From assembly GCA_900095095.1 (NCBI GenBank), contig FMBT01000064.1, positions 1-64,000 of the forward strand: 64,000 bases of DNA. The letters are read 5' to 3'. This DNA is from Fragilariopsis cylindrus CCMP1102. Its lineage: Eukaryota > Bacillariophyta > Bacillariophyceae > Bacillariales > Bacillariaceae. Every line of letters begins with the position of its first letter. The first letter of the stretch is position 1. Of the stretch, positions 23,901 through 34,749 are shown in pieces. The notes below the pieces were generated by a model. That model worked only from the letters and a program-made list of their open reading frames with translations. It did not search any database and was not told where the DNA came from. A program made the translations under genes and the position numbers.

Positions 23901-26195
23901 ATCCAAATATATAGGAATTGATCTAGAATGGAACTATGAAAAAAGAGAAGTAAAACTATCATGAAAGGGTATGTAAAAGAGCACTACAGCAATTTCAACA
24001 CCCAACTCCATCAAAACATCACTATGGACCAACAAAGTATGTAGCACCTGAATATGGAAAGAAAGTACAATATACCACGGAAGATACAACACCGGAACTA
24101 ACCCTATTACAAAAGAACCACATCCAGAAAGTATGTGGCAAATTCCTATATGATGGAAGATCAGTCGACAGCACACATTACACGCACTCAATGAACTAAG
24201 CATCAAGGCAACAACAGCAACAGAGGACACCAAGCAGCACTAATACAATTCCTAAACTACTGTGCCAGCAACCCAGATGCAACCATCATTTACAGAGCCA
24301 GTGACATGATATTATCATGTGACAGTGATGCAGCGTACTGTGTAGCACCAAAATCAAGAAGCCGAGCAGGGGCTATCACTATCTAGGCAACAAAATGGAA
24401 CCCAATTCAATGGACCAATATATGTACTAGCAAAAATAATCAAAGCAGTAATGGCATCAGCAGCAGAAGCAGAAGTGGAGCATTGTACATGAATGCACAA
24501 GAACTAGCACCAATGCGAACAACACTAGAAGAACTAGGCCATCCACAACCACCAACACCACTCCGAACAGATAACAGTACAGCAGATGGAATAATGAATA
24601 AAACAATCAAACAAAACAAAGTAAAGCAATGGACAAAAGATTCTACTGGGTACAGGACAGGGTGGAACAAGGAGAATACAGAGTATTCTGGGCTCCGGGC
24701 AAAGTTAACCTCGCCGACTACTATACCAAATACCACTCACCAGCCACACACAGAAAACTAAGACCTATCTACACTTATATTGAAGGTAAGAGCCCAACTA
24801 GCTTGCAAGGGTGTGTTGAAATCTTAACACGCACGACGGACAGACCGCAAATACCGTTACTATCGCGCACCGATTCAAACAGTAAAACAAGCCAGTCAAA
24901 CACCAAATCCAATTCAAACAACAAATGCCTATCATCACTACTAACACAAGCAACACAGCGTCTCAAGGACAGCCTAAGATAGAGCCCATAAATCGTTTAG
25001 AACAACCTTAATAACTCAACTAATCTCTTATCTAAACTAGAATCTCAACAAGGGTCATTGTGTTGTCATGGATTCTGCTTACATGGGTGATGCCATGTGT
25101 CAAGTTGGAAGAGAGGAGTGGGGTATTAACATGGTTGGTACTTGTCAATCGTCTCGGACTGGTGGTGGAAAGTTAGGCAAGCTTGCTATCAAGGAGAAGG
25201 AACTCGTAAAGGGCACACACAAGTCTCTCCTCTACCAACACAAGACCAAGCCAATTGTGCATGCTGTTTGGGCTGACAACAACTTTGTCAAGACACTTTC
25301 TAATTTTCACTCTCCTACTATTGTTGAGGGTGGAATGAAGAGACGAGTAAGAGATCCAGTCACCGGCAAACGATCTAGGGACCAAACTGATGTTGATTGC
25401 AATGCTCAACAGATTGACTACTGCAACACCTATCACAAGATTGATAAAGGCAATGGGGCCGAAGCCAAGTATGACCTATCAACTGAATCCCATCTCCATG
25501 GTTGGGCTCCCAAGTTAGCAGCCCGTTACTTCAATATGAATCTTAACAATGCTTACAAGCTGTACTGTGTTATTTATAAGATGGTCCATCCTGACAGGAA
25601 ATGTATGCCTTTGAAAGAATGCATACATAATTTGACACACTCTCTTCTTCAAAGAGGTGATCCTATGTGACAGCGGGATTATGGCGCTCCTCCAAGCGCC
25701 ACAAAGGATATTACTACTTCTACATCTGTGGATGGTAGAAGTATAAGATCTGATTCAGTTATCCAACCATTTTCTTCTCCAGGAGCCAATGGGACTGGAG
25801 GAATGCATGCACGTACTCCCCAATCATCTATATCGTCTATAGATAAAAGTACTATCTATAGACAGAAGAAGAAATTTCGTAAAGTAATGAAGCAACTGCC
25901 GGGGAGACGTCATCAATCATTAGCAATGGTGCTTCCTAATAAGGTGTACTGCAAGTACAAGTTGTGCCCTGGTTGGAATAATCCCCTGGAAAAAAAAAGA
26001 GCACATAGAACAAACTATAAGTGTGAGGAGTGTACTATTGAGAAGGGATACGATATGTGGCTTTGTAATACAGTCAAGGATGGCATTGCAGTTGAGTGTC
26101 ATATTAAGTATCATGCAGGTGCAGAATTTGTACTGAAAACTCCACCAGGTAGTACTACTGAATGTAGTGTTGTTTCTGGTATGACAAATGAATAG
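17956..26195 (+). CDS. piggyBac-like transposase of copy A, interrupted by Copia
   Basis: The gene starts at ATG 17956 (MAPRTKKIDVEWADSLVGL). An acidic N-terminal part is followed by a DDE domain of the DDE_Tnp_1_7 type, with TTDESRVAGWYHSVMTIGP, HCVVMDSAYMGDAM and AVWADNNFVKTLSNFH. A C-terminal Cys/His-rich zinc-binding region follows: YCKYKLCPGW, YKCEECTIEKGYDMWLCN and VECHIKYH. An intron at 18881-18970 (GTATGT...AG, 90 bp) is shared with copy B. The Copia element splits the codon run after EPYKHKG; sequence resumes at 25056. Frame slips sit at CCC 18555-18557 and T 18706, each mended by one base. A TGA at 25668-25670 stands where copy B has Arg, and looks like a true stop. With the insertion and this stop, copy A should make no full transposase. 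Confidence 0.9.
18881..18970 (+). other. Intron in transposase A
   Basis: GTATGT...TTACAAG, 90 bp, with a GTT repeat and a CTT repeat. Its position and much of its sequence match the 83-bp intron of copy B, so the intron predates the split of the two copies. Confidence 0.85.
19265..19501 (+). repeat. 5' LTR of the Copia element
   Basis: 237 bp, starts TGTTGAAATC and ends AATCTCAACA; identical by eye to the 3' LTR. Confidence 0.95.
19510..20890 (+). pseudogene. Copia gag region (fossil)
   Basis: A capsid-like region ending in a Cys/His-rich part with CPSCGYDIKPTHTPGTC, typical of diatom CoDi gag proteins. It is broken as given. Confidence 0.7.
20890..24790 (+). pseudogene. Copia pol region (fossil)
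   Basis: Integrase-like sequence lies near 21.9-22.5 kb, reverse-transcriptase-like sequence near 23.1-24.2 kb, and an RNase H part with LRTDNSTADGIMNK near 24.5 kb. The region is broken many times as given. Confidence 0.7.
24814..25050 (+). repeat. 3' LTR of the Copia element
   Basis: 237 bp, the same as the 5' LTR, followed by the AGGGT target duplication. Confidence 0.95.
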
Positions 26196-26330
26196 ATACT
26201 TAACCAGGTAATATATAACCTCTGTTTAATGGAGATCATGTCCGTATCTTCTTTTTTACTGTAGTTGAGTGGAAGACCACATATTATTAGCATGTGTGTG
26301 GTTACTCGGATTTCCCATTATCAATCTTGA

Positions 26331-26344
26331 TTTTCGATCGAAAA
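26331..26344. repeat. Conserved palindrome in the piggyBac tail, copy A
   Basis: TTTTCGATCGAAAA, also kept in copy B at 27394-27411 as an 18-bp version. Unlike the terminal palindromes its sequence does not differ between copies. Confidence 0.9.
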
Positions 26345-26434
26345 CACTGCTATTTAGCGCGTGTTAATTTAGCGCGCTTCATGGTTTATGTACTCAAATC
26401 CGTTGTCTAACTTCAGCGTAATAAAATCTTCCAC

Positions 26435-26449
26435 AAATCCATTGGATTT
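26435..26449. repeat. Tail hairpin, copy A
   Basis: AAATCC-ATT-GGATTT, a 6-bp stem with a 3-base loop, right after CCAC in the transposon tail. Copy B has a different hairpin at the same place. Confidence 0.75.
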
Positions 26450-26649
26450 GGCTAGAATGATATTATTAATAACTGAGGTGTCTAGTTCAAGTCCATCTAG
26501 CGCCATCTAACAGGCTGAATGATTTTGTATTTATCTAGCAATCAACCAGTGAAAATTCGCTATATTTTCTAAGTTAAATTATTTTTTTTGGAAAAATAAC
26601 ACGTGAATTAACTAGTAAAAAAAATTAGAAATCGGCAAAAAAATCCTTA

Positions 26650-26663
26650 TAGCTTGAAAGCTG
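26650..26663. repeat. Right terminal inverted repeat, copy A
   Basis: TAGCTTGAAAGCTG, followed by the TTAA target site. Confidence 0.95.
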
Positions 26664-26667
26664 TTAA

Positions 26668-27073
26668 TAGTGCTACTATTCTGGATGCAAAGTTACATAA
26701 GCGACAAAACATTCTGTCCATTCACTTTGTTAGAAGTAAGTATGATTGCATGTGGATACATTAATTTGCAGCACCTTAAGTCAGAATGCAATATTGCCAA
26801 TTATAAGAAACGCTCCACCTTTATGTTTCATTGTTGATGAATTGTAATAACCATAGACTAAATAAACAAGTGTGTAAATATAACAACCTTTTGCGTTTGA
26901 ATTGATTGAGATATTGCCTTAGTATATATATATACATATATATATATCTACATATGAATAACCACCATCCGGAAGGTTAGGTCTGTATTCAAAAGGGTGA
27001 GTAGCCTGGTAGAACAACCCCAACATTCTATCTAGGGAAGTGAGTAGCAACCCTTACCATATTAATAACAAGA
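26668..27073. other. Spacer between the two piggyBac-like copies
   Basis: 406 bp of AT-rich DNA with a short (TA)n run near 26925-26950. No gene is seen. It separates two tail-to-tail transposons, so it is the only host DNA in the 13-kb block. Confidence 0.6.
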
Positions 27074-27077
27074 TTAA

Positions 27078-27092
27078 CAGGATTCCTGTTAT
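27078..27092. repeat. Tail-side terminal inverted repeat, copy B
   Basis: CAGGATTCCTGTTAT. Together with the flanking TAA, TAACAGGA-T-TCCTGTTA is a 17-base palindrome. Confidence 0.95.
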
Positions 27093-27289
27093 AAGGATTT
27101 TTTTGCCGATTTCTAATTTTTTTTACTAGTTAATTCACGTGTTAATTTTCAAAAAAAAAAATTAACTTAGAAAATATAGACTATTTTCAGTGGGAGAAAG
27201 CTAGTGAAAGACAAAAACATTCAGCCTGTTAGTTTGCGCTAGATCGACTCGAACCAGTGACCTCAGTTAATAATATTATCTTTTCAACC

Positions 27290-27305
27290 AGTTCAACCAA
27301 GAACT
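27290..27305. repeat. Tail hairpin, copy B
   Basis: AGTTC-AACCAA-GAACT, a 5-bp stem at the place where copy A has AAATCC-ATT-GGATTT. Confidence 0.75.
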
Positions 27306-27545
27306 GTGGAAGATTTTATTACCTTGAAGATTGACAAGCGGATTGAGTATATATAGCATAAAGCGCGCTAAATTAACACGCGCTAAATACAGTGATTTTC
27401 GATCGAAAATCAAGATTGTTAATGGGAAATACGAGTATACACACACATGCTAATAGTATGTGGTGTTCCACTCAACTAAAGTAAAAAAGAAGATTACATA
27501 CAAGATCTCCATTAAATAGAGGTAATGAATCACCTGGTTAAGTAT

Positions 27546-29994
27546 CTACTCAGTTGTTAGCTCAGAAGCAACAGTACTAACACTAACACTACCTGTTGCT
27601 GTTGTCTCATATAATTTCTTTTCCACATGATATGCTGTGTGACAATCAACTACTACCAACTTTCCATCCACATCCTTGGTTGAATTACAAAGGAAAAAAT
27701 TGATTCCCTTCTCCAAACCACACTCTTCACATGCATACTTTGACTTGTAGGCTCGTTTTCTCTTTGCTCCAGTATTCTTACCAGGACAGTTCTTGTACTT
27801 GCAATAAGATGAAGCATTATTTCCCTTAACCACCACTGGAACGATATATGATTTCTTCCAGGCTGGTGTTCCTTTCGAAGCTTACAAGAAGCTTTACGAT
27901 AACGAAGAGCCCGACCAGTAAGATCAGATACTGGTGTTTGAGGAGTTCCAGTGTGTACTGTAGGGGAGGTAAAATGTTGTCTAAATGCATCAGATCGAAG
28001 TTTTCTTCCATCCAAAGAAGATGAGGTAGTAGTAATATCCTTTGTAGCACTTGGAGTATCTCCAAAGCCTCTAGTCCGAATTTCGGATCCTTGTTGCAGT
28101 AGTGAATGAGTCAAATCGTTGATACATGATCTCATTATCATTGGGGTCCTATCAGGATGGTACTTGGTGTAAAGGTACTTGTAGATGTTGTAGGCATTGT
28201 TAAGATTCATATTGAAAAACCTAGATGCTAACTTGGGCGACCAACCATGCAGATGCGATTCAGTAGAGATATCATACTTAGCTTCACTTCCATTCCCTTT
28301 ATCAATCAAATGATATGTTTGACAATACACCCATTGTTGCTCAGGGCAATCAACATCAGTGAAGTCCTTGTTCCTCCTGTGTGTTACTGGATCCCTCAGC
28401 TTTCTCTGAATTCCTCCTCTTAGAAGATTAGGACCATGAAAGTTAGAAAGCGTCTTGACATAGTTGTTATCAGCCCAAATAGCATAGGTAATGGGCTTGT
28501 CCTTGTGTTGATACATAACTGATTGATGTGTACCAACCTTGATCCCTCTTGCAGCCACAGTTGCCTTACCAAGACTACCAGCACCAGTTCGATTGGTTTG
28601 ACAAGTACCAACCATGTTGATTTTCCATTCTTCTCTTCCAACTTGACACATGGCATCACTCATGTAAGCAGAATCCATGACAACACAATGACCCTTATGC
28701 TTGAATGGATCAAGCATAAGGTCATAGAGAGAGATCATCTTGTATTTTCCATAATCATTGATCTCTGGAATATCTTCATCGAATTGACCACCATAGACTC
28801 TAGCAAACAACTTGAATGTACTGAGAGGACCTGTAGTGATACAGACAGTATGAATAGTAGCTCCAGTTCGAATCGGTTTTGGTTCAGGTCCAATTGTCAT
28901 ACAGCTATGATACCAGCCACCAACTCGACTCTCATCTGTAGTAATCCACTTGCCAAAGTTGACAATAGCTTGCCATCGCTTGTAAGAAGAAGAAGAAGAA
29001 GGAAGGTATGTGTTAGTAAGCGATTCGAAACAACAACAACAACAACATATACAGTACATACCTTATTATATCCATCTTCCAATAGACCATGTTTCAATCG
29101 ATGCTTTGCAGTGCCTGGTGGTGCAATACTTTTGGATCATCATATATGTCATCCCAATCACTACCACACTCTGGATCCCAATCGTCACTGTAGTGCAAGC
29201 ATGTAGTAAGATCCTCCAAACAAGCTTTGGTCATTGATTCTCTAATCGATGGAACGCATCCATGATCTCTCTTGTTGAAAATATCTGATCAATCGATCAC
29301 CTCCATGGATCATTCTACATAGACAAGCTCCATAGAAACGAGCCACATGGTCTCCAGTTATCACTTTATCTCCTTTGTAATACCTTGGCTTGAAGCCATT
29401 TTCAAGAACTCGCTTTCCTCATATAGTTTCTCATCCTAGCAGCTTGGAATTCAAATAGAGTTTGATCATTATCATCACCAAATCTGGGAAGGCACCATTG
29501 GAAACCTTCTCAAACCTGATCTCTCCATCAATGTCCCTTAACGAATCTAACTCTTCATCAGTTATCTTAACAGTGAACTCTTCATCTCCTTCCCATGCAA
29601 GTGGTTCAATCGGACGACCACCAGTATCATCCACATCTTCAATAACAACCTCATCCCATTCTCGGCTCTGTTCTAAAATATTTTTTTGTTTCTGTTTCTA
29701 TTTCATCATCACCATCTCGAATAGGTTGTTGTGTTAGTTGGAACTCGTTGTAAGTGGAGGAATCGAAGTCTGCATACTTATAGATAGCCTCATATGCCAT
29801 GAGGTAGAGAGCATCATCTTCTTTAGTATCTAATAATAAATTCCATCGTTGACTGATTTGACAATATGAATCAATACACCATCATGTAGCTATAGCCTTT
29901 GCAACCATCCCACCAGTAATCAGGGACCTTCATAGACAGTCCTACTAATGATTTGGCCCATTCGACACTGATTGGGCGTCTTTTAGGAGGCATT
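27546..29994 (-). CDS. piggyBac-like transposase of copy B
   Basis: It starts at ATG 29994 (MPPKRRPISVEWAKSLVGLS). The first exon is in short frames; the intron is 29061-28979 (83 bp). The second exon holds the DDE domain with TTDESRVGGWYHSCMTIGP, HCVVMDSAYMSDAM and AIWADNNYVKTLSNFH, and ends in the Cys/His region YCKYKNCPGKN, YACEECGLEKGINFFLCN and VVDCHTAYH. It has no counterpart to the TGA stop of copy A. A frame slip near 29502-29504 is mended by one base, giving WCLPRFGDDNDQTLFEFQ as in copy A; another lies near 27840-27860, and more seem to lie in the first exon. If the slips are sequence errors, this copy could encode a whole transposase and serve copy A in trans, which is inference. 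Confidence 0.85.
28979..29061 (-). other. Intron in transposase B
   Basis: GTATGT...TTACAAG, 83 bp, at the same place as in copy A (after ..DGYNK, before RWQA), again with GTT and CTT repeats. Confidence 0.85.
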
Positions 29995-30541
29995 TTATTG
30001 CCATTTATGTTAAAATTTTGTTTTGGGTGTGGTTTGTAATATTATGAAAATCGGAAAATGCGTGGTAAAGTTACGAAAACAGCTAGTGACTAAAATATTT
30101 TTACTAGTAGTTAGTTAGTATGAAAATTTGAAATATTTAGTTGAAAAAAGGATTTGTTAGTAAATTTTGCTAGTTATTTTCCAAAGTTACAAGACTGACC
30201 ATTTGACTCATATTTTTGATGCGTTGACTCCTTCTTTTTTTTAAAACTTGGTTCATTTTTCAAATTTTGAATCTTGGGTGTGAGTCACATAATAATATTG
30301 ACCAAAAAGAGGGTTGCCCGGCACGTTTTTCGACTCTCTATATTTGAACACATGCTCTTCCAAATTTTATTTAGGACTGCAGCTGCCAGAGTAGTAACAG
30401 CCAATACATAGTGACCGGGAGTTATTTCAACTTAATAAGAAAGCACGTGTCTTTGAACGGAGATGCACTGTGTCTCAATAGGGGGCTGTAGGTCCATTTT
30501 TTGAGGGAGATATACCCCCACAAAAAATAGACCCCAAAAAG

Positions 30542-30561
30542 TGGCTCTCAGCTGAGAGCCA
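30542..30561. repeat. 20-bp perfect palindrome at the leader end of copy B
   Basis: TGGCTCTCAGCTGAGAGCCA equals its own reverse complement and begins at element position 15, as in copy A. Six of ten half-site positions differ from copy A, each with the matching change on the other arm. Confidence 0.95.
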
Positions 30562-30575
30562 TAACAGGAATCCTG
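30561..30575. repeat. Leader-side terminal inverted repeat, copy B
   Basis: ATAACAGGAATCCTG, followed by TTAA. Confidence 0.95.
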
Positions 30576-30579
30576 TTAA

Positions 30580-31019
30580 TAGCATCTTTTTCACCCAATG
30601 TTTGTGAAACATATCATGCTGCTAAGGAGTAATGACTTGGTCCTGTCCTTGGCGCTACTATTACTACTACTGCTACTAGATGACCATCATTTGACTGACC
30701 TCAGTAATTTCCTGTTTGTCTTAGTTTATCCTTTTCATTTCCTTTTTATATCTTGGTTTTGTCTGTTGTGCAACTTGGAATAGGCTTTCTTCTATTGCTA
30801 GTATAGTTCAATCAACACAGTACGGTTCTACAAACTTATGGGTCTGCTTCTGAGGTAAGGTTGATGATGGAAAGCTGATTAAAAAATGTACCAAAAGAGC
30901 TGATCATCGAGCTGGAGGGAAAACAAACATATAAAATATAACAAGGCAAATTAAAAAATTTGACCTACTAGTAGCCTAGCGCTTCTATTCAAATTTACAT
31001 ATTTCAGTTCGAGATAAAA
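30580..31019. other. Intergenic region between copy B and the Clp gene
   Basis: 440 bp at the 3' side of the Clp gene. I see no gene; the frame at 30598-30783 is low-complexity Leu-rich and probably chance. Confidence 0.5.
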
Positions 31020-34000
31020 TTACTGGAATGAATCTGGTTCTTGCCTTGGAGGACCATCATCTAAATTTGGCACATCACCGAAGGCGGCGGTAAAGTCAAG
31101 GCTTTCTTTGCTGATACCTGCATCTTCGTCGACGTCAATAAGCATAGTTTCTCCGTCAATTTCTCTACGAATTTCAACAACTTTCTTTCCCGAATTTGGA
31201 TCTTTCAAATTCAATGACGCGGTATCGCCTTCTTGGATAAAATCACTCATGATTGCTTCAGCCATCGTGTCCTCGAGGTATCTTTGAACGGCTCTGCGAA
31301 TGGGCCTAGCACCATATATACTCGCACCTCCAAGGGCTTCTCTGGTTACTAGTTCGGCAATGTTGTCTGACACGGTCAATACAAGTTTCTGGTCATCCGC
31401 CACACGCTTCACTGTACTGGCGATCATATTTGTTGCGATTTCTTTCAGTCTATCATAAGGCAAAGGCGAAAAGACAATAATTTCATCAATTCGGTTCAAA
31501 AGTTCCGGTTTCAAGGCTTCTTCTAGTGCACCCTTTACAACGTCCGATGTCACTTGGTTTTCGTCGACATCTTGATCCATAGATTTAGCTGCTTCTACAA
31601 TTTGTCTGCTACCAATGTTTGAGGTCATAACAAAAATATTGTTCTTGAAGCTTACAGTTCGGCCCTTTCCATCAGTCAGTGTACCCTCATCCATGATTTG
31701 AAGCAACAAGTTTAAAACGTCCTCATGGGCCTTTTCTAACTCATCGAAGAGAATCACCGAATGCGGCTGCCTTCGAACAGCTTCAGTTAATTGACCTCCT
31801 TCATCGTATCCAACGTAACCTGGCGGAGCGCCGATCAACCGACTGGTGGAAAATTTATCCATATATTCGCTCATATCGATACGAATCATATTCTTTTCTT
31901 CTCCGAAATAAGTCTCGGCAAGAGACTTACAGAGTTCAGTCTGAACAACAACAACAACAACAAAAGAAAGACATAGCAAAGAATGACACAGTTAGTACCA
32001 TTGTGTTCAGATCATAAATCGAGTCAAACACGTTTTTTCTTATTTCTTTTTTCGTTCCTTACCTTTCCAACACCTGTTGGACCGCAGAAAAGAAGACTAG
32101 AAATTGGTCGTTTTCCGTCTCTCATGCCACTTCTAGCTCTACGAATGGCTTTAGAGACAGCTCTGACAGCAGGATTCTGACCTTTGATTCTCTTTCCGAT
32201 CTCAACTTCTAGATTTGACAGTCGGGATTTCTCGCCAGTATCAAGTTTTCCAACAGGAATGCCAGTTATTTCCGAAACGACGGTTTGGATAGCATCTTCT
32301 GTTACATAGAACGACTCTTCATCTTCGTTTTGCTTTATCATGGATCCAGCTTCATCAATCATATCAATCGCTTTGTCTGAAAATCAATCAGTATTTCATA
32401 TGAGTGTCGACGACAGTATTAGAAACAACAGCAATTGTACGGTCATGTACTAGTACAACACACGCAATCGTCGCATAACTTTCTTACTATAATCCACTCA
32501 AGCATTTTTGAATTCAAACTTACCAGGCAAAAATCTATCATTGATGTATCGATTTGATAGTTTTGTTGCTGCCACTAAGGCATTGTATGTATATTCGACA
32601 CCATGAAACTCCTCGTATTTCGGTGATATAGCTCCCAAGATCTCGAGCGTTTCGAAAACGGTTGGTTCTTTTATTTCCAAAGGCTGGAAGCGTCTTTCAA
32701 GAGCGCCATCCTTTTCAATATATCTTCTGTATTCAGGTGTGGTTGTGGCACCCATCAAACGAAGCTCACCTCTTGCCAATGCTGGCTTCAAAAGATTAGC
32801 AGCATTCATTGCACCGTCACCACCACCACCAGTCCCTACCAAGTTGTGGATCTCATCTGTACGGGGAGGGGAGGAAGGATGTCAGATACTAATTGGATTA
32901 TAAATAAATAGATAGAATACGCACAAGTACGATGTTAAATCCAAGCACACACACACACACACACACACTTGAAATACGTACCGATAAATAAAATTACATT
33001 ATTCTCCGAAGCTTCCTTGATCAAATTTTTCATTTTGCGTTCAAAGTCACCACGATTGCTAGTACCCGCTACCAACCCTGCCAATTCAATGCTGATGACA
33101 CGGGCACCTAAAAGAGATCTAGGACAAGGAGGTAAATTATAGTCAAAGTTTGTATCTGCTTTCTCGTCGTCGTCTGCTGTGGATGACGATTCTTCCTTTT
33201 CGTTACTTTTACCACCTGCTTTACTTTTATCACCTGATAAAAGATCAGAGAGCTTGTTACTCATGTTTGATAAAGGATTGCTTTCTTTTTTAGCTTGTTC
33301 CATTTCAAGAATTCCATTAGCAAGAACTTGGGCAACGCCTTCTGCAACAGCAGTCTTTTTGAGGTGGAAGGGTTATGTTATGAGACAATGATATATTTTA
33401 TATTATGATTAGTACAATAATATAAAACGAAATCAATATTTATTTTCTAATGTATTTCTACATTTTTTTCACGTACCTTTCCAACACCGGGATCACCAAT
33501 CAAACATGGATTGTTCTTGCGGCGACGACCGAGGGTTCTCAATGCACTACGGATTTCCTGATCTCGTCCAAAGACCATATCAAGTCTCCCATCTAAAGCC
33601 ATCTGTGTCATATCGACTCCAACATCATTCAACGTGTTGGTTGATCCACCTTTACTTTCACTACCACCAACTACTACAGTATCTCTTACAATCAAATCAC
33701 CTTCAGATTCAGAAATAGGTGTCATGGGAAGTGCATTGACTAAATCTGTACAAAATTGTGTCACACTAAAACCACCTATACATATGAGAGTTATACGGTA
33801 GTACAGAACAGAACAGTAAGATTAGATTAAGACTAGAGTAAATTAAATTGAATCAACAAACGACTTGAAGACGACAACGACTGAAGACGACAACGATGAC
33901 AACAACGAATTAAAACGTTAAACAGCCACGTGACTTAACCTTACCTGTTTCTCTATTGACCTGTTTTAATGCAGGGATTGTTCTTAATAAGTCCATTACA

Positions 34001-34749
34001 GGTACAGTATCAATTTTCATCTTATTATTATAACCCATCAATGCCAGTATAACATGTTCCGAACGTACTGTAGGAGATTCCATCCGATCCGCAATTAGAC
34101 AAGCCTTAGTCAATAGGATACGTGATTCATCCGAAAATGGCAATGGCTCTACATTAGTTGATTTATTACTATTTTCATCGATTTTATTCGGATCATAATT
34201 AAACGTGGATAATGTAAATTGGAGTGTACGGATCGCCGATGTTTCGACTTCATCGAAATTATCTATTTTGTATCGTTCTAATGTCCGTGCAGCTCGTTCG
34301 GGATGAGCCACCATACCACAGAATAAAATTTCATTATTTAACGTTTCAAGTCCAATCGAATTTCCAATCTCATGTGCCTTCTGTATACCAGCAACACATT
34401 CATTCGACATACGATCTATAACCATTGTAAGTCCAGTAGTTCTGCTTCTCGTCGATCTTGTTTTCTTTGTCGTCGTCATTTTCGGTAATTTGTTGTTTTG
34501 TGTAACAACCCGCCCGACGAAAGAAGAAGCAGATGACAGTCTGCTTGAAGCAGGAGATGATAATATAATGGCCGGTGATGAAAATGCCATAATAGCACCG
34601 AATTTCGAAATCTTGTGCTTATTATTATTATTGTCGTCGCATGACGAGAAAAAAAGATCGTCGCATAATAAAAGAAGAGCCGTCGTCCCTGCTAATAAAA
34701 TTCTCGATCGCAATAATACCATTGTGACAATAGTTCTTGTACCAAGCAA
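31020..34749 (-). CDS. HSP100/Clp ATPase with two AAA+ modules, no middle domain
   Basis: There are six exons: 34749-33945, 33775-33477, 33354-32982, 32856-32524, 32376-32063 and 31940-31020. The lengths sum to 1,015 codons with phases that agree and no slip. An N-terminal hydrophobic stretch ([13 protein letters not shown]) and IMAFSSP could be a bipartite plastid presequence with an ASAF-like site, which is inference. Clp-N-like repeats follow, then AAA1 with GDPGVGKT and Walker B VILFIDEIH, and AAA2 with GPTGVGKT and [11 protein letters not shown]; sensor/arginine motifs such as LLNRIDE are present. Between AAA1 and AAA2 only about 25 residues part [12 protein letters not shown] from ITGIPVG, so the coiled-coil middle domain of ClpB/ClpC is absent, as in ClpA. 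A Ser/Lys-rich insert of about 55 residues lies after Walker A of AAA1. I see no IGF/IGL ClpP-docking loop. The role is probably ATP-driven protein unfolding. Confidence 0.92.
32946..32968. repeat. (CA)n microsatellite in Clp intron
   Basis: A pure CA repeat of 23 bases lies in the intron between exons 3 and 4. Confidence 0.9.

Larger units (their letters stand above)
19265..25050 (+). mobile_element. Copia-superfamily LTR retrotransposon, CoDi-like, recent insertion
   Basis: The element is 5,786 bp with two 237-bp LTRs (TGTTGAAATC...AATCTCAACA) and a 5-bp target duplication AGGGT at 19260-19264 and 25051-25055. It sits inside the piggyBac-like transposase gene in the same direction. Parts in order: LTR, gag region, pol region with integrase before reverse transcriptase and RNase H (the Copia order), LTR. 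The two LTRs look identical by eye, so the insertion is very young. The coding part as given is broken in many places, of the order of twenty. Given the homopolymer problem elsewhere in this contig, part of that may be sequence error rather than age. Confidence 0.95.
17371..26663 (+). mobile_element. piggyBac-like DNA transposon, copy A (with nested Copia element)
   Basis: The element lies between two TTAA sites (17367-17370 and 26664-26667), the target duplication that defines the piggyBac superfamily. Its ends are a perfect 14-bp inverted repeat, CAGCTTTCAAGCTA. It is 9,293 bp, of which 5,786 bp is a Copia insertion plus its 5-bp duplication, so the transposon itself is about 3.5 kb, like copy B. 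It holds one transposase gene, about 570 bp of left leader and a 460-bp tail. The left end has a 20-bp perfect palindrome just inside the inverted repeat. Left and right non-coding regions are recognisably homologous to those of copy B. Confidence 0.93.
27078..30575 (-). mobile_element. piggyBac-like DNA transposon, copy B
   Basis: The element is 3,498 bp between TTAA sites at 27074-27077 and 30576-30579, with 15-bp perfect inverted repeats CAGGATTCCTGTTAT. The transposase runs on the minus strand, so its tail faces that of copy A. Leader and tail are homologous to copy A (shared CTCCCTCAAAAAATGGAC and ATTGAGACACAGTGCATCTC in the leader; AGAAATCGGCAAAAAAATCC in the tail), but the inverted repeats differ. 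The proteins have diverged clearly, so these are two lineages and not a recent duplication. Confidence 0.93.

Noticed and set aside
27230-27300. tRNA-like stretch (GGTTCGAGTC B-box-like word on the minus strand) in the piggyBac tail
   Set aside because: Acceptor and T stems do not pair, and the same region in copy A is no better. It is homologous transposon tail, not a tRNA gene or a clear SINE.
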